64,000 nucleotides of DNA from Tillus elongatus (GCA_964006375.1 OZ023269.1:5768501-5832500); one strand, 5' to 3'; positions 38,671 to 50,795 are shown, counted from the stretch's first letter. Made by a program: numbers and translations. The notes: generated by a model from the letters alone, not told the origin.

Positions 38671-39080
38671 CAAAAAAGAATCTGTATATGTATAGTGTAT
38701 ATTATATGCATATTATCGTATTATTCGTAGGAGTTTCCTGTTTGTTTGTGTTAAAATGGATGTAATGTTTGAGTTAGGTAAGCCTTAGTTCTGTAAGGTT
38801 AGTTACCAGGAACAATTAGAACGACAATTTAATGTAGCTATACAAGATGTTCCTTAGTAATATAAGAATATTTAAAGGTGTGAATATACATTAAAAACTC
38901 ATAATAGTGTGCTTTATAACCTATGATCCAAAAATGTTTTGTTGCGAAGATAAGGGGGGTTAAAGTTTTAAGGCAAAAAGGGAAATTAATTAACATTTTC
39001 GAACGAAACCGCTTGAGATACTTCAGTGATATTTAGTACGGAGAAACCGCTGATAAATATGCATTTTTTCATAGAAACAT
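38671..39080. other. AT-rich DNA with no recognised feature
   Basis: Follows the GC-rich island. Nothing recognised. Confidence 0.35.
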
Positions 39081-39084
39081 AGTT

Positions 39085-39139
39085 TTCAGCTTTATCTTTT
39101 TATTTTTATCAAAATCGACCCATTTATTTTGAGTTATCG

Positions 39140-39224
<85 letters not shown>

Positions 39225-39290
39225 GTTTTCAAAATTCAAAAGTCGGGATCTCCCCATTAGTAAATTTTTTCTACGAAGATTCACTAAAAT
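39085..39290 (+). mobile_element. Family A copy A4 (short, 5'-truncated)
   Basis: Contains the pre-array block (TATCAAAATCGACCCATT, TTTTGAGTTATCGGTG), a (TA)n array at 39142-39222, then AAAAGTCGGGATCTCCCCAT and the terminal hairpin (AGTAAATTTT with GATTCACT). The CCCCGGAT block is missing. Confidence 0.75.
39142..39222. repeat. (TA)n microsatellite
   Basis: Internal array of family A copy A4. Confidence 0.96.
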
Positions 39291-39299
39291 ACCATGTAT

Positions 39300-40770
39300 C
39301 CATTTCTTTCACCCCCTCAAAAACTCCTCAACACTATAGAAGCAATTCTCCAAAAAGTAAGATTTTAATTTATAGATCTCGAAATCCCCTAATGTAAGGC
39401 GGCAGGCTATTACAGATTTTAGTGCATATATTACCGGAGTGATCACATTAGCTCTATTCATAGAAGTACAAACCTGACTTCTATTATAGGTATCATAGCA
39501 ATGGAAATCCTTATTCTTTTTTAAATTATTCCTGCTGTTATGGACGTAAATACACAGTTGTAAAATATATAAGCAATGCAAGGGTAAAATTGTATGCCTT
39601 ATGAATAATGGACGGCAGGGTTACAGCGGACCAGTATTTACTAAACATATCACAACACGTTTCTGTGCTATAAATACTTTTGTGACTCGAAGAGTTGCCC
39701 CAATAAACGAGTCCATATATCATGACTCAATAGATCCAGAATAAAATACCCTCAGGTTGTTATAGTCTAGGACCTGTTTTAAATTCCAGAAAGGTAACTT
39801 CAGCTATTTACTCTATTGCTAACCCAACTACAATGTTGACTACTGCTGAGTAGTGATCGTCAAGCTGCAGACCAAGTAACTTATTGGACTGCCTCTTTTC
39901 AAGTTTTTCATTACACAAATATAGATCCATATCTAAATTGCCCGCCTGGTACAGATGTATTGAGTACGGACGACTAGAAAGTTGGTTTTACTAATATTAA
40001 TAAAGAGGTCAGGGTTGGAGAACCAACTGTTCATCTCCGAAAGAGCATGGGCAGCCAAAGCCTGCGTCTTCTTACGCGTTCTGCTGCGGACGAAAGCTGT
40101 TGTGTCATCAGCAATACAGATAAGATTTATCAAATACAGGTCCGTTAGCAAATTATCCATGTAAACAACGAAAGGGAACGGTCCCGGCAGTGGATTCCTG
40201 GGGGACACCCATACGGTTTTCAAGGTAGTTTGATTTGTAGCGTTGAGACACGAGAGGATCGCTGTGAGGCAACTCAACTGAAATCGCCCCGACAGAAAAG
40301 ACTCAATCCAGTCATGGGACTTGCCTCGTATTCCCAATGCACCTAATCTATCCAGTGATATTTTGTGACTCACGCAGTCAAAAGCCCTACTCAAATCCCG
40401 GATGCTCGGGATCTGCCAAAGCATTAAGAACTTTTTTTGAAAAGTCGCTCACGCCCGAACCTGCTGGCTTTCCGGATACGAATCCATGCTGATGAATTAA
40501 TGTGCAATAATTATGAAAAAAAAAACTATAATTGTCCATTTCCCCCTTCCTTAAGACAAGGTATTGTTTTAGATAATTTTAGAAGAGAAGGGATGCCACC
40601 ACACCCAAGTGAACGATTCACAAGATAGGTAATGGGCCGAATAATGAAATCAGCAATCATTTTTACAATATGGAAAGGAATTGCAGCTGGACCAGAGCAG
40701 TTTTTATTTTTTATGTTATCCTGTATTATTTTAAGCACCTCTATTTCAGAAAAATGTAAAAAGTATCACA
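39300..40770 (-). pseudogene. Non-LTR LINE RT, C-terminal portion
   Basis: Minus-strand blocks in order: IIQDNIKNKNCSGPAAIP and LLKLSKTIPCLKEGG (40738-40526), DLSRAFDCVSHKISLDRLGA (motif A, with the catalytic D) and a degenerate CIADDTTAF (motif C, normally YADD) in the 163-codon frame 40424-39933, then a broken C-terminal region to about 39307 including GLVYWGNSSSHKS. The RT primes cDNA on nicked target DNA. Frame breaks and the degraded YADD indicate an inactive copy. Its upstream part lies at 41948-42235, separated by inserted DNA. Confidence 0.8.
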
Positions 40771-41947
40771 CTGGGGGAGAAAGAGCTTGCTTTCTTGCCC
40801 CAATGTTTTGCAGGTGGATTGATCCCACCCTCGCTAGCTAGTCGGCTTTGCTAATTAGCGTTGTGAGCAGAATATGTTGAAGATGTGGACTGTATGTGGA
40901 CTGTATTTATAACTCTAGGTGCACTGGATTCCAGAAGATTTCAATAATACTCTTTTTTATATTTATATATGTTGTATTGTTACTATATACACTTTGAACT
41001 TAACATTTATTTACAATTTGCGGTTTTACACTTGATTTAATGGGTTACTCAGGAGATTTCACAATCTTATTAGCTACTTTTAACTGCGCGTATACTTTCT
41101 AATTTCGAAGAAAACACTGACTTTTCACTGTAATACTGTACGAACGGAATTTTTGTAGGAAGATTGGAGCTTGAACCGAAGTGGCGTAATCACACTAGCG
41201 ATGTTAAGGTAGAAGATCGGGATCTTAGTAGTCTCAAAAAGCGATGAAGATGAGATTCGTTGTAGAACGGCACTGTAGAATTGAACTGGCTTAAACACAC
41301 GAGCGATATTTAAGTGGAAGATTTGGAACTCAGGGTTTCAAGGAGCGAAGAAAGAGAGAAGATGAGATCTGGCGTAGAACTGACACTGAACTGGCTTAAA
41401 CACGCGAGCGGTGTTTAAGTAGAAAATTGGGAACTCGGAATCCCAAGAATTTAAGAAGAGGAGATCGAACGTAGAACTATAGCACTAAACTGGCTTAAAC
41501 ACGCGAGCGGTGTTTAAGTAGAAAATTAGGAACTCGGGGTTCCACGAAGCGAAGAAGATGAGATCTGGCGTAGAATTGGCTTGCACTTTGCGAAAGGCTT
41601 GCTTTTATCGAGCTTTGGCGTAACGCTAGGTGACGTAGTTGACATAACATAAAGTTAGTAATACAGATTGGCCAACTAGGTAGAAACATTATTCCTAGTG
41701 AAGAAAATCCACTGGGTGCATCTAAAGAATGCGTCAAAGACAGCTAAAGCTATTTACAATAAAGAACCTAACGGTATATAAGTATTCTTTGTATGGCATT
41801 GTTTATGCGTAAACCTAATGCGATACAGACGTCTAGAGAATAAAGAGTACCAGCAAATTGGGAAAGATTGTGAAATCCAGAGATAAATAATTCCAGGTAG
41901 AAACTTAAATGATAGTGCCACCGAATGAAAGTAAAGAGACAGGGGCG
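40771..41947. mobile_element. Insertion within the LINE, of unknown nature
   Basis: It separates two parts of a single LINE frame. The left edge is near ATCACACTGGGGGAG and the right edge near ACAGGGGCGTACC. It holds a ~100-113-bp tandem array (41160-41580) and no recognisable coding domain. It could be a solo LTR or a non-autonomous element; clear terminal repeats were not identified. Confidence 0.45.
41160..41580. repeat. Tandem array of ~100-113-bp units
   Basis: AACTGGCTTAAACAC recurs at 41284, 41389 and 41488, with a diverged first unit near 41173. Units share GAGCGGTGTTTAAGTAGAAA and GAAGATGAGATCTGGCGTAG. Confidence 0.8.
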
Positions 41948-42235
41948 TACCAATTTGTTTCTTCAACACCATACTGTTAGGTATATTCTCTTTGGTACAA
42001 TTTTTATAATGCTGGTTCTTCTGTAAATTATTTATTATTTCATTAGGTTTATTGATGAGAAATTGACTAAAAATTTCAACAATTTGTTTAGGTCCATCAA
42101 TTAGACTTCCACTATGATGTATTGATATATTTTTAGTGTTTTTATCACTTAACTGTCTGAATTCTGAAACAACAGACCAAACCATTTTAGTTTTATTATC
42201 AGATTGATTGATTTTAGTTTCGTAAAACAATTTTT
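41948..42235 (-). pseudogene. LINE segment upstream of RT
   Basis: A minus-strand frame (SDNKTKMVWSVVSEFRQL, IHHSGSLIDGPKQIVEIFSQ) matches the linker usually found between endonuclease and RT in LINE ORF2. It is the upstream continuation of the copy at 39300-40770. No endonuclease is seen beyond 42235, so the LINE is 5'-truncated. Confidence 0.6.
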
Positions 42236-42249
42236 TTGGTAGAATTTAA

Positions 42250-44000
42250 TATTTTTTCATGGTAGAGAATAGACATATATTTTAATTGAGGTATCACAAG
42301 CCCCTACTTCCTATTTAAACTTTTGAGGGTTGCAACTGTCACTACAGAAGGGACTAAATGTAGGGGTGAAGTTTTCACGTTGCCAGATGTCATTTTTTAA
42401 TCTAAAATTAAGGCTTTTCGGGAGTTTTTATAAATATGCATATTAATTTAGATACTGAATTTACTTCATTTGGCTCTTCCGCACAGTATCCTTTCAAACA
42501 CTGGTAAGCAATTTATAACTTAGTCTGACATTTGCATGTAAAACAAAAGCATTTATTAACTGGTCTGATGAGAACTAAACCACTCTTTGTGTTTCTAAAA
42601 ATCAACTCATCAATTTGAATATCTTATAAACTGTTGAGAACTGGTTAAGTGTTTTAATAATTATTTTTTAGCTATAGTCGCTATAGCTAAACTATTAACT
42701 AAGCTAAGCTATTTACTATCGCCACTGAAACACTTTCCTTTCCTTTTGGATCACCCTGCACGAGGCATTAATTAGTTACCCCAGTCAAAATCGCATTAAA
42801 GGCAAGCACAAGCTATAAGCTTATTTGTTACAAAATGCATTGTAACAATTAACTTAATAAATAATTAATTGTTATCATTATTATTAAATATGTCCCTAAT
42901 ATGCCACTATTTCACAAGCACTCTTTATAAATAAATGTGGAACCCTGCAGAGCTTCATATTACATTATATAATGTGTACCGAGATTATTAAGACAACCTG
43001 TTGCAGCAGTTGCTTTAGGGAGCTTATAGTATTTTACGTCGCTAAAATAAATTTGAATAAGGAACTCTTTATTATGGCTATTTTCTTACTTGATATACTT
43101 TTCATTAGGGAGTACAGCGCTTGTTCAAATAGAGCTTAAAATTTCATTTCAGATTTTATATCCACTCCAGTTACTTTCACTTCTCGAGACATTTAAAATT
43201 GTATAGCTCATAACACCACACCTTTTTTACTGTCTTTACTGTTTTCACATTAAGCTTTTATACGAGCACAGAATAGGAATATAAGATAGAAACAAACAGC
43301 CGATTTATGACCTACAAGCAACAAAGTGGTTCGCACTCTTGGATTTTTTCAGAATTTTGTTCAAAGAACTGCACTTTTACAAGACCACTATTGAAAGTTA
43401 TGAAAAAAGTTTTTGTAAGTTGAATCTTTCTATTATATAGACAATTAGCATTTGTACTTTAAATTTGTTAAACTAAAAGGCGGCAATTTTCTTGTGGCTG
43501 TATATTTAATTAAATGTATGCTTGAGTTTTAAATATCTTACTCATATTTGAATAATTAAATCGTTTGCCCTGTAAAACTTTTATACACACTGTGCCAGTT
43601 TAAGCCTGAAAACCCGAGAGTATTTATTTGATGGTTGTCCGCGATTTATATCTCGTGACAGATTTTAACTGGATCTAAATCTGGCCAAGAGTGAGGTCAT
43701 CATCACCTCCCAAACCCTAACGTACTTGCACATAACTCTCAGATTTATTATTTTTTGTAAGATAAAGAACACACTGTTTGGTTTAAAAATGAAAAGATAA
43801 TCAAACACTTACTCAGCTTTAATCTTGTTCTGACCAAAGTCCTAGATTTCGGAGATCTTCGAGTCAAAACACCGGCACTACGTTAGTTAGTTAGTTTGAA
43901 GAGATCTAGATAATAGATATGAAGAATTTCCAGCTATAGCACTACCAGAATTGAGAAAGGTTAAATGAGGAATTTGCTATTCAATATTAACCACAATATT
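42250..44000. other. AT-rich DNA with no recognised feature
   Basis: No exon, terminus or long frame supported. Confidence 0.35.
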
Positions 44001-44007
44001 AAGTTCC

Positions 44008-44294
44008 GGACGCAGCAAGTGCGTTATGGTAGTGAATTTTGATTAAAATGGTTTTAATAGCAAATCTGTTTTTTTTTAAGAAAGCAGGCATCAAGTTTGG
44101 TTACCAGAAACAATGTGCCATGTTTCATTCAAATAACTTTATTGTTTGAAAATGTACACAAATTTCCGCAAGTAAACTTTGTGTTCCCGAAAAAACTGGT
44201 TCCTTGGTCAACCTTACAGGTTAATATCAAATTGAGCTATTCAAATTTGAAGCTTTTAATGAAAATTCGCTACCATAACGCACTTGCTGCGTCC
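44008..44294. mobile_element. MITE-like unit 1 of copy A5
   Basis: Ends are GGACGCAGCAAGTGCGTTAT and its inverted copy. Interior homologous to 33414-33721. Followed by AGAATTTCTTTTCTTACAAA. Confidence 0.8.
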
Positions 44295-44317
44295 AGAATT
44301 TCTTTTCTTACAAATCG

Positions 44318-44618
44318 AGACGCGGTAAGTGCGTTTTAGTAGCGAATTTTTATTAAACGCTTCAAAATTCAATAACGCAATTTGCTATTAACCTAAGTTT
44401 CTTCAGCTAGGAAACGAATTTTCTCGGAAATGTTTTAAGTTTATTTTCGGAAAATTTTCGTACATTTTCAAACAAGTTGTGTTGGTAAAATATGGTACAT
44501 TGTTGTTACTAGATGGGTTATACCGGCGACCAAATTGATTCCTGCTTGCATTAAAGACACATATTTTTTATTAAAACGTTTTAAGGAAATTCACTTCCAT
44601 AACGCACTTGCTGCGTCT
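44318..44618. mobile_element. MITE-like unit 2 of copy A5
   Basis: Ends are a mutated AGACGCGGTAAGTGCG and CGCACTTGCTGCGTCT. It is followed by the same AGAATTTCTTTTCTTACAAA as unit 1, which points to a tandem duplication of unit plus flank. Confidence 0.75.
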
Positions 44619-45400
44619 AGAATTTCTTTTCTTACAAAGATGTATTATATTTCGATGGAAAATGCAAAAATGCAATAACAGAAGGCGTGTTCGATTAAAA
44701 AAAAAAAAGAAAATTTGAATCACCAACGACTTATGGGCCACCCTGTAATTGTAGAAATATTTTTTAGGATGTAGCTCAAGACACCCTATAATTAATGTAT
44801 ATAATTTTTTTCGTATCTTGCATAATAACGGATGTATTGAGCTTTAAATATTTTTTTACGAAAATTCGACAAAAATGATATACCATTAACCGATAAACTC
44901 TATAGCCAACACTACTGCCAAAGCATCAGAGAAAGGGTCTATTTGAAATGAATTTTCTGGAAATATTTTAGTAAAATGAAGGACAATGACGATTGAAACT
45001 AAGACTTCAGGCTTTGCAAAACATTTTTCTTGAGACATTTTCCTTCCATAGCTCATATTAGGTCCAAGTTCATTGCCTAAATATTACCAATTTTGACGTT
45101 TTAAATTGCGACTTTGACGTTTTGAGGAAAACCCAATGTCTGTAACTTTTTGTTCTTTAATCTACAGAGCTAAATTTTGGTAGGTAACTTACATATAATG
45201 ATATAAACCCGCGTACCAAATTTTGTTGCCCGTACTTTGTTAATTCCGGAGATTTTTTGTTGTTGAAAGAAAACACAACAGTTTCCGGGAAAACCTCGTC
45301 GGATTTTCTTATCTAACGAATTTATCCAAGCCACTTGCAAAAGGAAGGTACTCACCAAGTTTTATCAAAATCGGTTAATTCTTTTTTTAGTTATAGGTGT

Positions 45401-45545
<145 letters not shown>

Positions 45546-45689
45546 ATATAAAGTCTGAAAGCGACCTCGGATTTGGGTTCCAGGGGTCCTAAATAGCGCT
45601 CATTTGAAGAATTTTTTTCAAAATTCAAAAGGCGGGATCTCTTTATTAGTGAATTTTTTTTAAGAAAATTCACTAAAAACACAAATATT

Positions 45690-46440
45690 TAAATTTATTG
45701 ATATAAATTAACAATAGGAGTTATTTAAATCAAGACTCCTGGCAAATCAAATATAAGTTGTGACATTACAAAGAAACAAAATAAATATCAAATGCAAAGT
45801 TAAAGGTTTTGCTATTAATTCTACCAATGCTCTCAATTTTAATTTATTAGGTAAATTTATAGTTAATTGTACTGGCCAGAGTATGTTTTGTTTTCTTAAA
45901 AATTTGTAAGAGAAGCTCAGATATTATAAAATTAAGTATTTGCTTACTATTGTTTAAATGAAAGATTACAAGCTACTTTTTTGTACTCTAAAATATTTGA
46001 AGGTTTAAAAAATTCGTGAGCAAAATGCTAATTAATTAAATATCACACTAATATGCTTAATTTACATATTGGACAAGATACCAAAAGAAAATACAAAATA
46101 TATTTATATATCGAACAATCTCACTGACTAAAATTTTGATTTTGACTGATATAAAATTTATGTTGCAATTTAATGAGACTATTAAGTATCAAACTGACCG
46201 ATAAAGTGAAATAATAATCTGCATTTCTCTCATTCCGATAAGAAATGTTCTGATAGTAAATTTTTTGTTTACAAACCAACAAAACATTGACTATCAGCAC
46301 ATTTCTTATCGGAATGAGTTAAATGCGTTTTTGCATATTCAACTGTGAATAATTTTTAAACGAGTTGATAAAACTTCCAGAAAAATTTGTGGGCTGAATT
46401 CAGAAAGGAAAGAGCTTTCAAATGATGTAACACTTGACCC
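45690..46440. other. AT-rich DNA with one hairpin
   Basis: Nothing coding. It includes the inverted repeat at 46229-46318 listed separately. Confidence 0.4.
46229..46318. repeat. Short inverted repeat (hairpin or tiny MITE)
   Basis: CTCATTCCGATAAGAAATGT at the left is mirrored by ACATTTCTTATCGGAATGAG at the right, each continuing inward to CTGATAGT/ACTATCAG, with a ~30-nt loop. Weaker pairing (GCATTT/AAATGC) extends outward. Confidence 0.85.
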
Positions 46441-46446
46441 ATGTTC

Positions 46447-46622
46447 CCTATTTGAAACATAAGGGTTATTATCACTACCCTTAAGGGGTTGATGTGACAA
46501 AGTTGAGTTTTATGTCAAAACATGTCCCCCTCAATATTAAAATTGACGTGTTTCAGCGTTTCTTAAAAAAAATTTATCTGGACGCAAATCGGTCTGTTTC
46601 GTTTTCAATGCGCCACCCTACA
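46447..46622. repeat. Dispersed repeat family B, copy 2
   Basis: Same orientation as copy 1 at 226-372, with ~90% matching words such as CAAAACATGTCCCCCTCAAT, GACGTGTTTCAGCGTTTCTT and GCAAATCGGTCTGTTTC. This copy lies away from any transposase sequence. Confidence 0.75.
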
Positions 46623-46639
46623 TACTTGTAATAATATTA

Positions 46640-47999
46640 CCAGTTAATACGGGAATTTTGACTAATGAAAATGGTTGAAATTGATGTTACTGCCGAGTCA
46701 ATTTCCTTTTGCGTCACATATATAATAGAAAGATTTATTAGCTGGAAAATAACTTTTATTATGTAATCTCGTCAATCTTTTGAGTGACGTCAGTTCCAGC
46801 TATGCAATTGTATTGTTAACAACAAAGTGTATTCAATTTTACGAAGTGTCTTGGGCCATACTATAATTTGTAAGCAAAGACAATTTTGTTGCATTGACAA
46901 ACCCATGCATTTCATTCTATTAGAGTGCTTATTTATTTTTCGATTATAAGGCAACACGTGACCGCTTACGGTTTCAGAAATTCCTCGCCATTGGGATGAT
47001 AAAATGAATCCAGGGTTGTAACTACAATATTATATTTTACAATTTTTACGGGCCTAACGAAAGTTAAAACAATCAGTTCCGTTACTTTACTTTACTTAAT
47101 TCATAACATTACAATGCATCCATTTGAGCCGGCTATGATACATTGCAAATTAAATGAAGTCTATAATACGCATTTAGTCTCGTTTATTTATTAAACGCAT
47201 ATTTGAAGAAGAAACTGCAGCTATTCGCACAAAGTACAACTTGAGAAAGCTAAAAATAAAACCAGTTACAGATCATTGCAAGGAGCAAATGGATGAAATT
47301 TTGACGTAATATCTTATTACACGTGCCGTTGTTTAAATTTTCCCTGAAACCTACCCTTGAAACAATCATGACAGAAAATATCACTCATATACCAGATGGC
47401 ATGTTATACGTTTAGAATCAGGAAAACTTCAAAGATCAAAAAGTAATTTCTTTAAACCTTGAAGGGTCCCTAGGCGATTCGTGTCCCCGTGTATTCCCGA
47501 CTGATTGGAAAAAAAACACCTGGAAAAAAACTGGAAAAAAAAACAAAAAAACTTAAATAAACAAAAAACTTAAAATAATAAATAAAAAAACCTGAAAAAA
47601 AGGAAAAAAAGACCAATTAGAAATAAAGAAAAAACAAAGAAAAAAAAAAGAAAAAAAAAGAATGAATATGTTAAATGGTAAGAATATTTTTGTACTCAGC
47701 TTAGTTAATTATATTAAAAATAATGGTAGTAATAATAAAAACTACATAATGGTTGGAGCCACGATGGAACATTTGATAGAAAAATACGTGCATGACCTAA
47801 CGCTCGACCGGAAAATTAAATCGGACAATGGGCTAACGGAAAATTATCCGCAGCCAAAAAAAGCGCGAACAACAACAACAATTTCTTTAAAATGGAATAT
47901 CCTGTATATTTTTACATATTTCGATAGAAAATTTAAGTTTACGTCGACTAGATGTAGCATACTATACAATGTTCAAAATGTTGGGCTTCTTGTATGACG

Positions 48000-48000
<1 letters not shown>
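46640..48000. other. AT-rich DNA with a poly-A-rich tract
   Basis: The stretch 47505-47660 is dominated by A runs. The 111-codon plus-strand frame that follows (47662-47997) has no recognised domain. Confidence 0.35.

Positions 48001-48002
<2 letters not shown>

Positions 48003-48080
<78 letters not shown>
48003..48080. repeat. (TA)n microsatellite
   Basis: Uninterrupted TA units. Confidence 0.96.
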
Positions 48081-48082
<2 letters not shown>

Positions 48083-48789
48083 ACTACACTGAAAAACTCC
48101 AAATACTTATAATACTTATTTGTAATATTTAGCAAAGAAACTTATATAAGGAGCACAGGGCAGCAAACATTGACAACGACTCTGCCGAAATACGACATGG
48201 GAAGCGATGGACGGAAAAATATACTAACAGAAAAACAGAAATTGATAGCAAATAATCTTGCGTATCACAAAACTGTTGAACCGAATCCTATATTAGCCCG
48301 ATCGTCGCTTAGCAACCCCGTCTTCTTTTCAGTCTTTGTTAAACTATGGCATGTTAATTGTTTCATCTGACGTACCGGTATCTAATGTGTAAAGACGGAT
48401 AAATGTAGGAAAACTAACATTTAACTAATATTTGACGTTCTGTCTAGATACTCGCACTATGAAGCATCCGGATATAAACGAATTACATATTTCTCTTTTC
48501 CACCTCTTAACAAAATTATCAATTATTTCACCTTATTAAGCCCCCAACTTCAACTTGAATTACATCAGTCAGGTGAAGCTCTTTATAAGTTGTGTTCAGA
48601 ATGTTTGTATTTGGAAGTAGAATATTTTCTAAACATATAAATATCTGCCCAATTGTGGTTCAGTACAAATGTTTTGCTACTTGTAGCACAACATTTTTTT
48701 TTTCAATAAAAACAATGCACACTTAATTTCAACGAATTACACTTTTTAGGGAATTTTGGAAAATATAAGTTCTTTCAATAAGCGCGTGT

Positions 48790-48797
<8 letters not shown>
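48081..48797. other. AT-rich DNA with no recognised feature
   Basis: Nothing supported. Confidence 0.35.

Positions 48798-48882
<85 letters not shown>
48798..48882. repeat. (TA)n microsatellite
   Basis: Left border of the third PLE-related region. Confidence 0.96.
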
Positions 48883-48886
<4 letters not shown>

Positions 48887-48950
48887 CATACATATGTATA
48901 TGAGACATACTTGGTTCTCGGGTTGAACTGCGTCCAGAATTTATGAAAAC

Positions 48951-48989
48951 TCGACGTTTCGGCTCCCGTTTTGGAGCCATTTTCAAGAG
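48951..48989 (-). ncRNA. Degenerate hammerhead-like motif
   Basis: On the minus strand TTGAAAA sits at the CUGANGA position (two core changes), then one T, stem II GGCTCC/GGAGCC with loop AAAACG, then GAAACG. The stem is perfect although the core is degraded. It points away from the PLE coding fragment at 49480-49764. Confidence 0.45.
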
Positions 48990-49345
48990 GTAAAGCAAAT
49001 ATGTAAGGACACTCTAAGGCCTCAATCTGCCTACTCCTTAAAGTGGTGGACAAAGGTGGGTAAAGGAAATATGTAAGGACACTCTAAGGCCTCAATCTGC
49101 CTACTCCTTGGAGTGGTGGACAAAGGTGGGTAAAGGAAATATGTAAGGACACTCTAAGGCCTCAATCTGCCTACTCCTTAGAACAGGGGATAAAGGTGGG
49201 TAAAGGAAATATGTAAGCACACTCTAAGGCCTCAATCTGCCTACTCGTTAGAGTGGTGGACAAAGGTAGGTAAAGGAAATATGTAAGGACACCCTACGGC
49301 ATCAATGTGCCCACTCCTTAGAGCGGTGGACAAAGGTGGGTAGGG
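48990..49345. repeat. Tandem array, five 70-bp units
   Basis: AAATATGTAAG recurs at 48997, 49067, 49137, 49207 and 49277, an exact 70-bp period. Each unit carries CTAAGGCCTCAATCTGCCTA (altered in the last). The array begins at the edge of the hammerhead-like motif. Confidence 0.95.
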
Positions 49346-49412
49346 TTGTTGTAGCTCGATTACGGGGTCTCAATCTGCCTACTTCCCAAATCTCGCCGGA
49401 GATCGTCTGTGA

Positions 49413-49470
49413 GGTCTCAGTGTCTTCAACCCTAGGCCTCAGGAGATCTGGGGTTGAACACACTGAGACC
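49413..49470. repeat. Hairpin at the PLE breakpoint
   Basis: GGTCTCAGTGT and TTCAACCC are mirrored by GGGTTGAA and ACACTGAGACC, with a loop of about 18 nt. PLE homology starts just downstream. Confidence 0.8.
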
Positions 49471-49479
49471 TGGTGCAAT

Positions 49480-49764
49480 CTTAAATACGTTGGGCAGACT
49501 AAGAGAATCATTGAGACTAAATTTCGTGAACATCTGGCAGAGCTGAGATACGGTAGTGTACACAAGTTATGCGTGGCACAACATATTTGGGATAATAACC
49601 ACAACATTGATAAAGAAAATCTGAAACTTATTAAAAAAGTTAGACAACCAGCGAAATTAGATGCGTACGAAAGTATTTATATTTCTAAGACAATAAAAAA
49701 CCAAAGTTCCTTAAACCGAGCGCCGCCACGGATTTATAGTCCTTTGTTTGCCCTCTGTCTCTGA
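49480..49764 (+). pseudogene. Penelope-like element: GIY-YIG endonuclease fragment
   Basis: The open frame joins at CNLKYVGQTKR, the second half of the GIY-YIG core, and runs through FREHLAELRYG, HIWDNNHNIDKENLKLIKK and LNRAP to the stop after ALCL. It aligns with the C-terminal ~95 residues of the PLE frames at 25413 and 26480, with clear substitutions, so it is a different, older copy. The RT and the GIY half are absent; sequence upstream comes from the hairpin and the 70-bp array. The frame continues upstream to 49336 by chance. Confidence 0.85.
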
Positions 49765-49953
49765 TGTATATAAAATATTCCCAAACTTGCCAGGCAAAAT
49801 TATAGAGGAAATTCAAAAACCTCGCCCGACAATAAAAATACAATACACAGAAAATTTGGCTGCGATATATTCTCCCCCTCGGTATCGGTCTCTACCAAAA
49901 ACTCAGTATATAAGGTAACGTTTACTAGTAAGCAGTTTATAATTTTTTATCCT

Positions 49954-49996
49954 CTGATTACCCTGACTTTGTTAGTAAAACGATCGACAGGTCTTT
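49954..49996 (+). ncRNA. Degenerate hammerhead-like motif 3' of the PLE fragment
   Basis: Same position as the motif in the intact PLE arms: CTGATTA, one C, CCTGAC/GTTAGT with a TTT loop (five of six pairs), then AAAACGATCG. The core GA and GAAA are mutated. Homology to 28080-28120 is clear (CCTCTGA, GACTTTG, AACGATCG). Confidence 0.5.
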
Positions 49997-50015
49997 AAAA
50001 AGAACGGTTGAGCTG

Positions 50016-50350
<335 letters not shown>

Positions 50351-50741
50351 ACAAAGCACTTCAATAGACGTAGGTGCGGTGTTGCCACATCTCCAGAATT
50401 TCCCCAACATCTGGGAATTTTTGCACAATCTGGCAACACCGCCTCCCCACCCCCCTGGGGGTGCCTGGGGTGACCCCCCTCAGGCGAAGTCTCAACCCTC
50501 TAGGACCAGAAATAACGAAGTTACCAACTTGTACCCCGTCGGAACGGATAACTGAGGTCTGCACATTCCGAACACCCTGTATATACACCCTGTATACGCA
50601 GAGAACCCTTACACCCTGTATACGCAGAGAGATCTTATAGTTCGAGAAACACCTCTTGTGTAACATAGGAGTGGTGACCACATTTGGATCATCCTGTATA
50701 TACATTCCCCTGTATACACACGGGACCGATCTGTATTCACA

Positions 50742-50795
50742 GAACCTTCTAGTAAAAGAAGGTCCTGGAACGTTCTGGAATGGAAGGCTCCAGAA
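50742..50795 (+). promoter_or_regulatory. Candidate heat-shock element cluster in the LTR
   Basis: GAAccTTC at 50742-50749; GAAcgTTCtgGAA at 50768-50780, three perfectly spaced alternating GAA/TTC units; GAAggCTCcaGAA at 50783-50795 with one mismatch. Alternating 5-bp-spaced nGAAn units are the established binding site of heat-shock factor. The cluster lies just upstream of the TATA box and is repeated in the 3' LTR (the perfect unit at 56801-56813). Function is inference. Confidence 0.5.

Noticed and set aside
47662..47997. 111-codon plus-strand frame after an A-rich tract
   Set aside because: Composition is low complexity with no domain, and the ATG lies in poly-A-rich DNA.
48990..49345. 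Possible CRISPR-like array
   Set aside because: Units are direct, contiguous 70-bp tandem repeats with no unique spacers, in an animal genome.
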